A stretch of 64,000 nt of DNA from RH-AL1 sp965214415 (lineage in GTDB: Bacteria > Pseudomonadota > Alphaproteobacteria > Rhizobiales > Beijerinckiaceae). A program made the translations under genes and the position numbers. The DNA lies in contig CBDCBQ010000003.1 in NCBI GenBank assembly GCA_965214415.1, positions 1,240,001 to 1,304,000 on the forward strand, given 5' to 3'. Under the pieces are notes generated by a model. That model was not told the origin of the DNA, made no database searches, and saw only the letters and a list, made by a program, of their open reading frames with translations. Below, piece after piece: positions 37,620 through 45,600 of the stretch. Each line of letters opens with the position of its first letter. Position 1 is the stretch's first letter.

Positions 37620-39068
37620 CTACTTGTGGATCACCTGCCCGTAGGCATCCAGCACGCTCTCGTGCATCATCTCGCTCAGCGTGGGATGCGGGAACACGGT
37701 GGCCATCAACTCCTCCTCGGTGGACTCGAGGTTCATCGCGATGACGTAGCCCTGGATCAGCTCGGTCACCTCGGCGCCGACCATGTGCGCGCCGATGAGC
37801 CGGCCGGTGGCGGCATCGAAGATCGTCTTGACCATCCCGTCGGGCTCGCCGAGCGCGATCGCCTTGCCGTTGCCGACGAATGGGAAGCGGCCGATCTTCA
37901 GCGTGTAGCCGGCCTCCCTGGCCTTGGCCTCGGTAAGGCCGACGGAGGCGATCTGCGGCTGGCAGTAGGTGCAGCCGGGGATCATCGTCTTGTCCATCGG
38001 GTGCGGCTGGCGGCCGGCGATCGCCTCGACGCAGATCGAGCCCTCGTGCTCGGCCTTGTGGGCCAGCATCGGCGGCCCGGCGACATCGCCGATCGCGTAG
38101 ATCCCCGGGACGTTGGTCTTGCCATGGCTGTCGATCTTGATCAGCCCACGCTCCAACGCCACGCCGAGCTTTTCCAGCCCGATCCCCTCGACATTGCCGA
38201 CGACGCCGACGGCCGAGATCAGCCGCTCGGCGCTCAGGCTCTGCACGTTGCCCTTGGCGTCCTCGATCGTCGCGGTGACGCGGTCCGCGCCCTTTTCGAT
38301 CTTGGTCACCTTGGTCGAGGTGAGGATCGTGATGCCCTGCTTCTCGAAGCGCTTGCGCGCCAGCGCCGCGATCTCGGCGTCCTCGACGGGCAGGATCTGC
38401 GGCAGCACCTCGATCACGGTGACGTCGGCGCCCATGGTGCGGTAGAACGAGGCGAACTCGATGCCGATCGCGCCCGAGCCCATGACGATCAGGCTTTTGG
38501 GAAACGTCTTCGGCACCATCGCCTCGAAGTAGGTCCAGATCAGGCGGCCGTCGGGCTCGACGCCGGGCAGCACGCGCGGCCGGGCGCCGGTGGCCACGAT
38601 AACGTGCTTCGCCATGTAGCTCCCCTGCCCCAGCGTGCCCTTCGGCGGCGGGTTCTGCGGCTCCATGACCTGCTTCGTCGGCGCGCCCACCAGGACCTCG
38701 CCGGGCTTGGGGATCGACGCCTCGCCCCAGATCACGTCGACCGTGTTCTTCTTCAGCAGGAAGCCGACGCCGCCCGCGAGCTGGCCGGAGACGCCGCGCG
38801 AACGGGTGACGACGGCGGCTGGATCGAAGCCGACCTTCCCCTCGATTGTCAGGCCGTAGTCGGCCGGGTGCTGCAGGTAGTGGTAGATCTCGGCCGAACG
38901 CAGCAGCGCCTTGGTCGGAATGCAGCCCCAGTTGAGGCAGATGCCGCCGAGGTGCTCCCGCTCGACCACGGCGGTCTTCAGCCCAAGCTGCGCGGCGCGG
39001 ATCGCGGCGACATAGCCGCCCGGCCCGCCGCCGATGACGATCACGTCGTAGCCCTCTGTCCCAGCCAT
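37620..39068 (-). CDS. lpdA: Dihydrolipoyl dehydrogenase (E3)
   Basis: A 482-residue FAD-containing E3 subunit reoxidising lipoyl groups of 2-oxoacid dehydrogenase complexes with NAD+. It has the N-terminal Rossmann motif GGGPGGYVAA, the redox disulfide C44/C49 (GGICLNWGCIPTKALL), the NAD-binding GSGAIGIEFASFY, and the C-terminal HPTLSEMMHESV with the catalytic His-Glu pair. Length is normal and the ATG at 39068 is clear. In relatives this gene directly precedes lipA in a pyruvate dehydrogenase operon; here it is 2.1 kb away with the higBA relic and the beta-helix gene between. Confidence 0.97.
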   Translation of the reverse strand: MAGTEGYDVIVIGGGPGGYVAAIRAAQLGLKTAVVEREHLGGICLNWGCIPTKALLRSAEIYHYLQHPADYGLTIEGKVGFDPAAVVTRSRGVSGQLAGGVGFLLKKNTVDVIWGEASIPKPGEVLVGAPTKQVMEPQNPPPKGTLGQGSYMAKHVIVATGARPRVLPGVEPDGRLIWTYFEAMVPKTFPKSLIVMGSGAIGIEFASFYRTMGADVTVIEVLPQILPVEDAEIAALARKRFEKQGITILTSTKVTKIEKGADRVTATIEDAKGNVQSLSAERLISAVGVVGNVEGIGLEKLGVALERGLIKIDSHGKTNVPGIYAIGDVAGPPMLAHKAEHEGSICVEAIAGRQPHPMDKTMIPGCTYCQPQIASVGLTEAKAREAGYTLKIGRFPFVGNGKAIALGEPDGMVKTIFDAATGRLIGAHMVGAEVTELIQGYVIAMNLESTEEELMATVFPHPTLSEMMHESVLDAYGQVIHK

Positions 39069-39164
39069 CGCGATCGACCTCCAGCATCCGCGACGACGCC
39101 TTACAGGTCGCCTCCGGCGAGAGAAACCCCGCGACGTGCCCCTTCGACAAACCAGGACTGCATC

Positions 39165-39198
39165 GGTAGGGCTACCGTTGTTCGTCGGTAATCCTACC
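39165..39198. terminator. Hairpin downstream of tmk
   Basis: Arms 39165-39177 and 39186-39198 (13 nt, two mismatches, 8-nt loop) form a stem directly past the tmk stop (39210) on the minus strand. No T run follows, so termination is plausible but unproven. Confidence 0.45.
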
Positions 39199-39209
39199 TA
39201 GCGGCTGCT

Positions 39210-39875
39210 CTACCTTGCAATCTGAAGGCGACCCACCACGACATCCCAGATCGCCTGCTCCACCTCGTGCGGAGCCTGCGCGGCATCGACGATCACGCAC
39301 CGAGCCGGGTTGGCCGCCGCGATCGCCAGGAACGCCTCGCGCAGCGACTGATGAAAGCCGAGCGGCTGTCGCTCGAAGCGGTCGGCGGCACCCTGTCCGA
39401 CCCGCCGCGCGTCGGCCCGGGCGAGGCCGACCTCGGCCGGCAGGTCGAGGACCAGCGTCAGATCGGGCTGAATGCCGGCAAGCGTCACCCGCTCGAGCTC
39501 GTCGAGAAAGACCGGATCGAGGTCGCCGAGCGCGCCCTGGTAGGCGCGGGTGGAATCATGGAAGCGATCCGATACAACCCACGTGCCCCGCGCGAGGGCC
39601 GGCTTGATCTTGGCGTCGAGATGATCGATGCGCGCCGCCGCGAACAGGAGCGCCTCGACGCGCGGACCGAGCTGCTCGAACGCGCCCGACAGCAGCGTCT
39701 CGCGCAAGGCTTCCGCCGCCGGCGACCCACCCGGCTCGCGCGTGGCGAGCGCCGCGACGCCCGCCACCTTGAGCCGCGCGACGAGCGCGCGGACTTGCGT
39801 GGATTTGCCGCCACCCTCGCCGCCCTCGACGGTGATGAAGGCGCCTGGTGATGCCGGGGGCTCTGGCTCGCTCAC
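39210..39875 (-). CDS. tmk: Thymidylate kinase
   Basis: A 221-residue dTMP kinase supplying dTDP for DNA synthesis. The P-loop GGEGGGKST spans 18-26, the dTMP-binding EPGGS and a VVSDRFHDSTRAYQG segment with the conserved DR follow, and VLDLPAEVGLARADAR leads into the lid. The glycine-rich lid sequence places it near the E. coli type, which carries its basic residues in the lid. The start is a GTG at 39875 overlapping the stop of the carboxypeptidase gene (GTGA), so the two are translationally coupled. A delta-prime holB often follows tmk in rhizobia but is not here. Confidence 0.95.
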   Translation of the reverse strand: MSEPEPPASPGAFITVEGGEGGGKSTQVRALVARLKVAGVAALATREPGGSPAAEALRETLLSGAFEQLGPRVEALLFAAARIDHLDAKIKPALARGTWVVSDRFHDSTRAYQGALGDLDPVFLDELERVTLAGIQPDLTLVLDLPAEVGLARADARRVGQGAADRFERQPLGFHQSLREAFLAIAAANPARCVIVDAAQAPHEVEQAIWDVVVGRLQIAR

Positions 39876-41065
39876 GAGCGCAGCACGTATTTCCGAAATA
39901 GGCCGCCGAGATATTCGAGCCCGGCGTCGAGCGCGCGTTTCGGCAGCGAGCCGACCGCGACGGCCTCGCCCGTCCGCAACGGGGCGCTGAGCACTTCCGC
40001 CTCGCCGCGGTAGAGTTTCAAGCTGGCAACATTGGCGCCTGCTTCGACCGGCGCCAGCAGCGGTCCCTGATAGACGATCCTGGCGGTCAGCTTGTTGGTG
40101 CTCTCGCGCGGGACGAGGACGCTGACGCCGTCGCCGGTGACGAGCGGCACCGAGCGCGCCGCCCCGCCGTAGACGCCCGCCGTGCCGACCGTCTCGCCGG
40201 CCGCGTAGAGCTTGCGCGTGGCGAAGGCACGAAACCCCCATTGCAGGATCTTGCGCGCCTCGGCGGAACGCTCGGCAGCCGTCCGCTCGCCAAACAGCGC
40301 CAGGATCAGCCGCTCGCCGTTCTGGTCCGCCGAGCCGACGATCGAAAAGCCGGAGTCGTTGATGTTGCCGGTCTTCAGCCCGTCGGCGCCGATGTCCATC
40401 GCCAGCAGCGGATTGCGGTTGGGCTGCTTGATCCTGTTCCACAGGAAGTCGCGTTGGGCGAAGATCTTGTAGAGGTCGGGGAACGTCTTGATCATGTGCG
40501 CCGACAAGAGCGCCATCTCGCGGGGCGTGACCTTCTGGTCCGGGCTGTCGTCGCCCCAGGCGTCGGTGAAGGTCATGTGCGGGAAGCCGAGCTCGCGGGC
40601 GCGCTGCGTCATTTGCGTGGCAAAGGCGCCCTGCGAGCCGGCGATGCCCTCGGCGAGCACGATCGCCGCGTCGTTGGCGGAATCGACGATCAATCCTTGC
40701 AGGAGATCGGAGACGGCGACCTCGCTGTTGAGCTTGGCGAACATCGTCGAGCCGTGCGACGGCGCCCCGCCCTGCCGCCACGCGGTCTCGCTCACCTTGA
40801 GCGTCTGGTCGGGCCTGAGCTTGCCGCTCTTGAGGAGCTCGAAGACGATCTCGGCGGTCATGATCTTGGCGGTCGAAGCCGGTGTCACGAGATCGTCGGA
40901 GCCGCGCTCGAACAGCACGGTCCCCGTCGCCGCATCGATCAGGATCGCGTGCTGGACATTCGTTTGCAGCGCCGCCGGCTGCGACTCGGCGGCCCAGCCC
41001 GGCGGTGTCGCGGCGATCGCGGCGACCGACGCGAGCCGGATCAGACGGGACACAGGCGATCGCAT
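39872..41065 (-). CDS. dacC: D-alanyl-D-alanine carboxypeptidase (PBP5/6 type, DacA/DacC-like)
   Basis: A 397-residue low-molecular-weight penicillin-binding protein trimming the terminal D-Ala of peptidoglycan stem peptides. A signal peptide (cleavage near AAE, 25-27) precedes the S11 catalytic domain with the nucleophile S64 in PASTAKIM, the SAN motif in DSANDAAIVLA and the KTG motif in DGLKTGN. A PBP5-type C-terminal beta domain follows, and an amphipathic end (RALDAGLEYLGGLFRKYVL) could dock it to the membrane. It is coupled to tmk. The paralogue label dacC is by family, not proven. Confidence 0.92.
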   Translation of the reverse strand: MRSPVSRLIRLASVAAIAATPPGWAAESQPAALQTNVQHAILIDAATGTVLFERGSDDLVTPASTAKIMTAEIVFELLKSGKLRPDQTLKVSETAWRQGGAPSHGSTMFAKLNSEVAVSDLLQGLIVDSANDAAIVLAEGIAGSQGAFATQMTQRARELGFPHMTFTDAWGDDSPDQKVTPREMALLSAHMIKTFPDLYKIFAQRDFLWNRIKQPNRNPLLAMDIGADGLKTGNINDSGFSIVGSADQNGERLILALFGERTAAERSAEARKILQWGFRAFATRKLYAAGETVGTAGVYGGAARSVPLVTGDGVSVLVPRESTNKLTARIVYQGPLLAPVEAGANVASLKLYRGEAEVLSAPLRTGEAVAVGSLPKRALDAGLEYLGGLFRKYVLRS

Positions 41066-41180
41066 CGCGGTCTCCTAGACTTCCGGGCGGGTCGAGGCAC
41101 CTGCGTTTCCCGTCCGAGGGCGACCGCAGGTACCGCTCGCGGCCAGTGTCTCGCCAAGGCGGCCGTCTGTCTACGGCTGG

Positions 41181-42458
41181 TCAGTCGTCGCGATAGCGGG
41201 TCGTGCGCGCCTCGACGACCCGGTGGCGCGGCGCGATTTCGCGGTCATCGAGTGGGCGCGCGGGCGGCACCATCGAACGCCCGCCGTAGCGGGCCACGTG
41301 CATCGGCGCGTCGTAGTCGATATCGTGGCCGCCATAGTGACCGCCATCGTAGCGCGATGGCGGCAGCAGGTCGCGGATCGGCAGATGCGGAGCGGCGTCG
41401 CGCGGCGAAAGATAAGCGACTTGACGATCATCGCGCCGGCGCGGCTCGCGGCGCACCTCGGTGTCGGTCGCCTCGGCGTAGCGCTGGGTGTATCGCGGCG
41501 GCATCGGCGCGCGTGCGACCTCGTGCGTGGTCCCGAAGCGACGGTAGGCGGCCTCGACGGCCTCGGGGCGGGCCACATAGCGCCGCGGCTCGGGCGACGG
41601 CTCGCGGGCCGCGACCGCCTCTTGCCGCTCCTCTTGCCGCTCCTCGTGCCTCTCCTGTCGCATATCTCGATGACGGCGCGCCGGCCGCGACTCGGCCTCT
41701 TCGGCGGCGGGCACGTACGGCGCCAGCGAGGCGACGCGCAAGGGCGCGGGCCGCGCCTCGGCGACCATGATCGGCTCGCCCTCGAGATGCGCGGGGCCGT
41801 CGGTGCGCAGCGTCGCGTAGAGCTTGGCATCCTCCGACCCCTTGAGGCTCGCGGGACCGACATATTCGACCTTCAGCTGCGCGGTGCCGTAGCGCTTGAA
41901 GTCCAGCGCCTCGGCCGTGCGGCGGGAGACATCCATGATGCGGTTCGACGCATACGGGCCGCGGTCGTTGACGCGCACGATCATCGAGTAGTTGTTGCGC
42001 AGGTTGGTGACGCGCGCGTAGCTCGGCAGCGGCATGGTCGGATGCGCGGCCGTGAAGCCGTCGCGGTCGTAGATCTCGCCGTTCGCGGTCTTGCGCCCGT
42101 GGAAGGCGTCGCCGTACCAGGACGCATTGCCGACCTGCACCACCCGGCGCTCGCTCGGGTAATAGGTTTTGCCCGCGACCGTGTAGGGCTTGCCGACGAG
42201 GTACTGGCCACCGCCGTGCGGGATCGGCTGGCCGTCGGCGACGACGCGTTCGCTGGCGCGGCCGTAGACGGACGAGGGGAAATATTCCTTGCCGTGCGAG
42301 GCGGCCGCGAGCTGCTGCGGGCTCTGCGCGCAGCCGCCGACGCCGAGCGCCGCCAGGCCGCAGGCGGCCAGCGCCAGCTTGACGCCTCGGCATCGGCGGA
42401 GATCGCGTGCGAATCCAGAGGACGGGGCGAAGAAAACGCGAGGGCCGTGACGGTACAA
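41181..42458 (-). CDS. rlpA: RlpA-like septal ring lytic transglycosylase / DPBB lipoprotein
   Basis: An RlpA-type protein of about 425 residues with a double-psi beta-barrel that in well-studied relatives cleaves peptidoglycan lacking stem peptides. A lipobox (LGVGGC) implies outer-membrane lipidation. The core is GNASWYGDAFHGRKTANGEIYD through RVTNLRNNYSMIVRVNDRGPYASNRIMDVSRRTAEAL. The C-terminal third is Arg/Glu-rich (ERHEERQEERQE) and His/Asp-rich instead of a SPOR domain. No ATG is available: starts at 42458 (TTG with GAGGTG 6 nt before), 42467 (GTG) and 42569 (TTG) all fit. I chose 42458 for its ribosome-binding site. Next to a D,D-carboxypeptidase, a cell-wall role is likely. Confidence 0.85.
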   Translation of the reverse strand: MYRHGPRVFFAPSSGFARDLRRCRGVKLALAACGLAALGVGGCAQSPQQLAAASHGKEYFPSSVYGRASERVVADGQPIPHGGGQYLVGKPYTVAGKTYYPSERRVVQVGNASWYGDAFHGRKTANGEIYDRDGFTAAHPTMPLPSYARVTNLRNNYSMIVRVNDRGPYASNRIMDVSRRTAEALDFKRYGTAQLKVEYVGPASLKGSEDAKLYATLRTDGPAHLEGEPIMVAEARPAPLRVASLAPYVPAAEEAESRPARRHRDMRQERHEERQEERQEAVAAREPSPEPRRYVARPEAVEAAYRRFGTTHEVARAPMPPRYTQRYAEATDTEVRREPRRRDDRQVAYLSPRDAAPHLPIRDLLPPSRYDGGHYGGHDIDYDAPMHVARYGGRSMVPPARPLDDREIAPRHRVVEARTTRYRDD

Positions 42459-42647
42459 GACGAGCACCTCGGTGCGAGCAAACCGACGCCGAACTCGCGG
42501 GTCGATCCATCGTGAGAGGCTTGCACCGCCGGCTTGCCAGAACCCTAACGCACGGCAGCCGAACGCCAAAAAATGTCGCGATTGTAGGATGTTACGTGTT
42601 TGTTAGCCATGCCGATCGAAAGCCGGGCCGACAGGTTCGACCCGGGG

Positions 42648-42852
42648 CTAATAGACGCCGCCGACGATCGCCTTAAATTTACCGGCAGCACGATGATTGG
42701 TGGTCGGTGAAGGTCCCGTCGTGCGGGCCCCCTTCTTGCTGAGGTGGCCCTTCATGCCGAAGTGGCCGTTCATGCCGAAGTGGCCCTGCTTGTTGGAGTT
42801 GCCCTGCTTGCCGGATGTCTACTTTCTTGCTGGAGTCGGGCGCGTGATCCAT
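42648..42852 (-). pseudogene. Tiny hexapeptide-repeat gene, frame broken by one base
   Basis: On the minus strand a frame opens at the ATG at 42852 (MDHAPDSSKK). After a one-base slip near 42817 the coding-like reading continues in another frame: SGKQGNSNKQGHFGMNGHFG, then MKGHLSKKGARTT, ending KFKAIVGGVY and a stop at 42648. Five 18-nt tandem units (42724-42813) encode xKxGxx hexapeptides, and a sixth, 19-nt unit holds the slip. Third positions in the second frame are strongly G/C, as in real genes here. No convincing ribosome-binding site precedes 42852. A shorter intact frame from 42773 (41 codons) could still be expressed. Unknown function. Confidence 0.5.
42724..42813. repeat. Five imperfect 18-nt tandem repeats
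   Basis: Units at 42724, 42742, 42760, 42778 and 42796 share the pattern (c/g)a(a/g)(g/t)tggcccttc(a/t)tg(c/t)(c/t)g. The central units are the most alike, and the periodicity is a multiple of three, which supports a coding origin on the minus strand. Confidence 0.75.
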
Positions 42853-42917
42853 AGATGGACGGGCGTCTCGGCAGCGTGCCGCTCGAGTGGCTCGTTCACC
42901 GTCAGGTTGGAGCTTCG

Positions 42918-44186
42918 ATGAGCGACGAGAGCGTCACCCAGGTCCCGAGCGTCTTCTCGTCGAAGGAGCGCGCGGCCCTTGTCGCGCGCGCGCTCAGCGA
43001 TGCGGCACGACGGGCACGGTTCTCCACCAAAAGCCGTCGCGGTCGCGTCAGCACATCGTATCGAGCCCGGCGCAGTCAGCGACTGGCGCGCCTGATGCAG
43101 ATCGCGACGTTCATCCTGTTCGTCGCGATCCCCGGGGTCGCCGCCTCGGTCTATTTCGGTCTGATCGCCGCGGATCAATATACCGCCGAGGCGCGGTTCA
43201 CGGTGCGCGGCGGCCTGCCCGCCGGGATGGACACGGTCGGCTCGCTGACCGGCGCGCCGGGAATGCTGATCGTCCAAGACACCCAGGTGATCATCAACTA
43301 CGTGACGAGCCGCGCCCTCGTCGAGCAGCTCATGAAATCGGTCGGCTTGTCGCGGCTCTACCAGGATCCCGATGCCGATTGGTTGTCGCGGCTCGGCCCG
43401 CACAAATCCATCGAGAGAATCGTGCAATACTGGAAGCAGCACGTCGAAACGACGATCCAGATGCCGGCCGGCATCGTCGTCATGACGGTGAAGGCGTTCA
43501 AGCCGGAGGACGCCGTCGCGATCGCCGATGCGGTCCTGGCGTCCAGCGAGTCGCTCGTCAACAACATGAACGACCAGATGAAGGGCGACGCGATCAACCT
43601 CGCAAAGAAGGAACGCGAGCGCGCGCAGGATAATCTCGCCAAGGCGCGGGCCGAGCTCGAGAGGTCGCGCAACGCGGAGGGCATGCTGAGCGCGAAAGAG
43701 GCGTCGAGCGCCGTGACCGACCTCATCACGCAGGTGCGCGGTCAGCAGATCAAGCTCCAGCAGGACTACGACTCGATGCATCGTGTCGTCCGAGCGGACG
43801 CGCCGCAGATGCGGAACCTGCAATCGAGGATCGACTCCGCCAAGCAGCAGGTCGCCAAACTCGAGGCGACGCTGACGAGCACGAAGCCGGACAAGGGTGG
43901 CGCGGATTCGCCGTTGTCGGGCTCGATGTCGCGCCTGGATTACGCATCGCTCAACAACGATATCGCGGAGCGGATCTACGCGGGCGCCCTGGCGGCGCTC
44001 GAGCATGCGACGCTCGCGAGCGAGACGAAGCTGATGTACATCAACACGTTCGTCACGCCGGTCCTCCCGCAGGAGGCGAAGTATCCCCGCCGCGTGATCG
44101 ATATCCTGATCGTCATCGGGGCGGGACTGGGCGTTTGGCTCGCGGCGCTGGGCCTGATCGCGTTGCTGCGCAAGGGACTCGTCTGA
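42918..44186 (+). CDS. Capsule/LPS export inner-membrane protein, KpsE/Wzz-like (first of tandem pair)
   Basis: A 422-residue polysaccharide co-polymerase-type protein, as in the KpsE/CtrB/RkpR family that links inner-membrane capsule ABC exporters to the periplasm. A cytoplasmic basic N-terminus leads to a membrane helix (about 60-82), the Wzz entry motif ADQYTAEARFTVRGG, a long coiled-coil periplasmic part (about 230-340), and a second membrane helix near the C-terminus (about 395-418), preceded by the family PxxPxxP-like region (VTPVLPQEAKYPRRV). The ATG at 42918 has TTGGAG upstream. A paralogue follows 55 nt later. No KpsM, KpsT or KpsD is in the window. Confidence 0.82.
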   Translation: MSDESVTQVPSVFSSKERAALVARALSDAARRARFSTKSRRGRVSTSYRARRSQRLARLMQIATFILFVAIPGVAASVYFGLIAADQYTAEARFTVRGGLPAGMDTVGSLTGAPGMLIVQDTQVIINYVTSRALVEQLMKSVGLSRLYQDPDADWLSRLGPHKSIERIVQYWKQHVETTIQMPAGIVVMTVKAFKPEDAVAIADAVLASSESLVNNMNDQMKGDAINLAKKERERAQDNLAKARAELERSRNAEGMLSAKEASSAVTDLITQVRGQQIKLQQDYDSMHRVVRADAPQMRNLQSRIDSAKQQVAKLEATLTSTKPDKGGADSPLSGSMSRLDYASLNNDIAERIYAGALAALEHATLASETKLMYINTFVTPVLPQEAKYPRRVIDILIVIGAGLGVWLAALGLIALLRKGLV

Positions 44187-44241
44187 TGCGCGACATGCGC
44201 GCCGCGTCATCGGCTCGGCCGATCGAGGAGACCACCGCGTC

Positions 44242-45585
44242 ATGAGCGATGTTCGCGACAGAGAGCAGCTGACCGCGACACGAGCGCCCGGCGAACTCGC
44301 GCCGCCGCGCCAGAGCCTGGTCTCGCGAGCTCTCTCGCCGATCCGCCGGGTCGCCGGGCGCGACGTCGATGTCGCGCGCTCCCGGGTCACGAGCCCACAG
44401 GCCCTGGAGCTTAGGGACACTTCCCTCGAGCTTCAGCCGAAACGCTCGTTCGGCATCCTCTGGCTGAGCCTGATCCTCCTGGTTCTCGTGCCAACCATCG
44501 GTGCCGGCGTCTACCTCTTCGCGTTCGCCAGCGATCAATATGTCGCCGAGGCGCGGTTCATGGTTCGCCAAGCCGAGCCGATGCTCGGCGCCGCGATGGA
44601 GGGCGCGGGTAAGAAGGACGACGAAGGTGGCGGCGCGGCCGGGGGCGCGGCGTCCGCGATGACGGGAACGGTCAATATCGGCGGCGAGGATGCCGAGATC
44701 GTCGCGAGCTACATCCACAGCCGCGCGATCCTCGACGACGTGTCGCGACGGCTCGATGTGCGCGCAATCTTCCAGCGCCCGGAAGCCGATTTCTGGGCCA
44801 GACTGCCGCGCGATGCCTCGGTCGAGGATCTGGCCAAATATTGGAACCAGATGGTCAAGGTGCAGATCGAGGCGAGTTCCGGGATCATCTCCGTCTCGGT
44901 CAGCGCTTTTCGCCGCGAGGACGCGCTCACGCTTGCCGGCGCCATCCTGAAATCGAGCGAGCAGCTCGTCAACGATCTGTCCTCGAAGGTGCGGATGGAC
45001 ATGATGCGGTCGGCGGAGGACGAGGTTCGCCGAACCGAGGGCGAGGTGCGCTTCTCGCTCGCCAATCTCACCACGTTCCGCAACTCCCGCCAGGTCATCG
45101 ACCCGGTGAAGTCGGCCGAATCGAACGGCAAGCTCCTGCTCGACATGATGACCGCCAAGATCGAGGCCGAGGGCCAGCTGTTCGTGGCGGAGCGCGTGCA
45201 AGGGCCGACCGCGCCCGGTATGGCGACGCTCCGCGACAAGCTGCAGAGCGTCAACGATCACATCAAGGAGCTGAAGGACCAGATGGCGGGCGCCAAGGCC
45301 CTGTCGACCAACCTGGCCTCGACGCTGGCGCAATTCGAGACGCTCGAGCTGAAGAAGCAGTTCGCGGAGACGATGTTCAAGTTCGCCAGCAACGGCGTCG
45401 AGCGGGCTCGTATCGCCTCCGAGCGCCAGCAGGTCTACCTGCAGGTTTTCGAACCGCCGTCCCTGCCGCAGGACTACACCTATCCGGAGCGCTGGTCGGA
45501 CCTCATCATCATCCTGGTCGCGAGCCTGATGATCTGGATCTGCGGGACGACGATCACGGCCTCGATCATCGATCATCGGCTCTAG
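44242..45585 (+). CDS. Capsule/LPS export inner-membrane protein, KpsE/Wzz-like (second of tandem pair)
   Basis: A 447-residue paralogue of the preceding protein with the same layout: N-terminal helix (about 70-92), SDQYVAEARFMVRQ, a coiled-coil middle, and a C-terminal helix (about 420-440) after FEPPSLPQDYTYPERWSD. It differs by a longer basic, Arg-rich N-terminus and a Gly/Ala-rich insert after the entry motif (around 115-135). Identity to its neighbour is concentrated in the Wzz entry and the coiled-coil/C-terminal parts. The two could form a mixed assembly or serve different chain-length ranges (inference). It is followed 15 nt later by a glycosyltransferase gene. Confidence 0.82.
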   Translation: MSDVRDREQLTATRAPGELAPPRQSLVSRALSPIRRVAGRDVDVARSRVTSPQALELRDTSLELQPKRSFGILWLSLILLVLVPTIGAGVYLFAFASDQYVAEARFMVRQAEPMLGAAMEGAGKKDDEGGGAAGGAASAMTGTVNIGGEDAEIVASYIHSRAILDDVSRRLDVRAIFQRPEADFWARLPRDASVEDLAKYWNQMVKVQIEASSGIISVSVSAFRREDALTLAGAILKSSEQLVNDLSSKVRMDMMRSAEDEVRRTEGEVRFSLANLTTFRNSRQVIDPVKSAESNGKLLLDMMTAKIEAEGQLFVAERVQGPTAPGMATLRDKLQSVNDHIKELKDQMAGAKALSTNLASTLAQFETLELKKQFAETMFKFASNGVERARIASERQQVYLQVFEPPSLPQDYTYPERWSDLIIILVASLMIWICGTTITASIIDHRL

Positions 45586-45600
45586 CCGCTACGTCGCGAA

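Noticed and set aside
37444..39150. 568-codon frame antisense/out of frame with lpdA
   Set aside because: Overlaps the intact lpdA coding frame and yields Arg/Gly-rich nonsense; it is a reading-frame shadow.
42630..42650. T-arm-like sequence (GGTTCGACCC)
   Set aside because: No acceptor or anticodon arms can be folded around it, so it is not a tRNA.
42724..42813. CRISPR-like short repeats
   Set aside because: Units are adjacent, with no spacers, and translate as hexapeptides; they are a coding tandem repeat, not an array.
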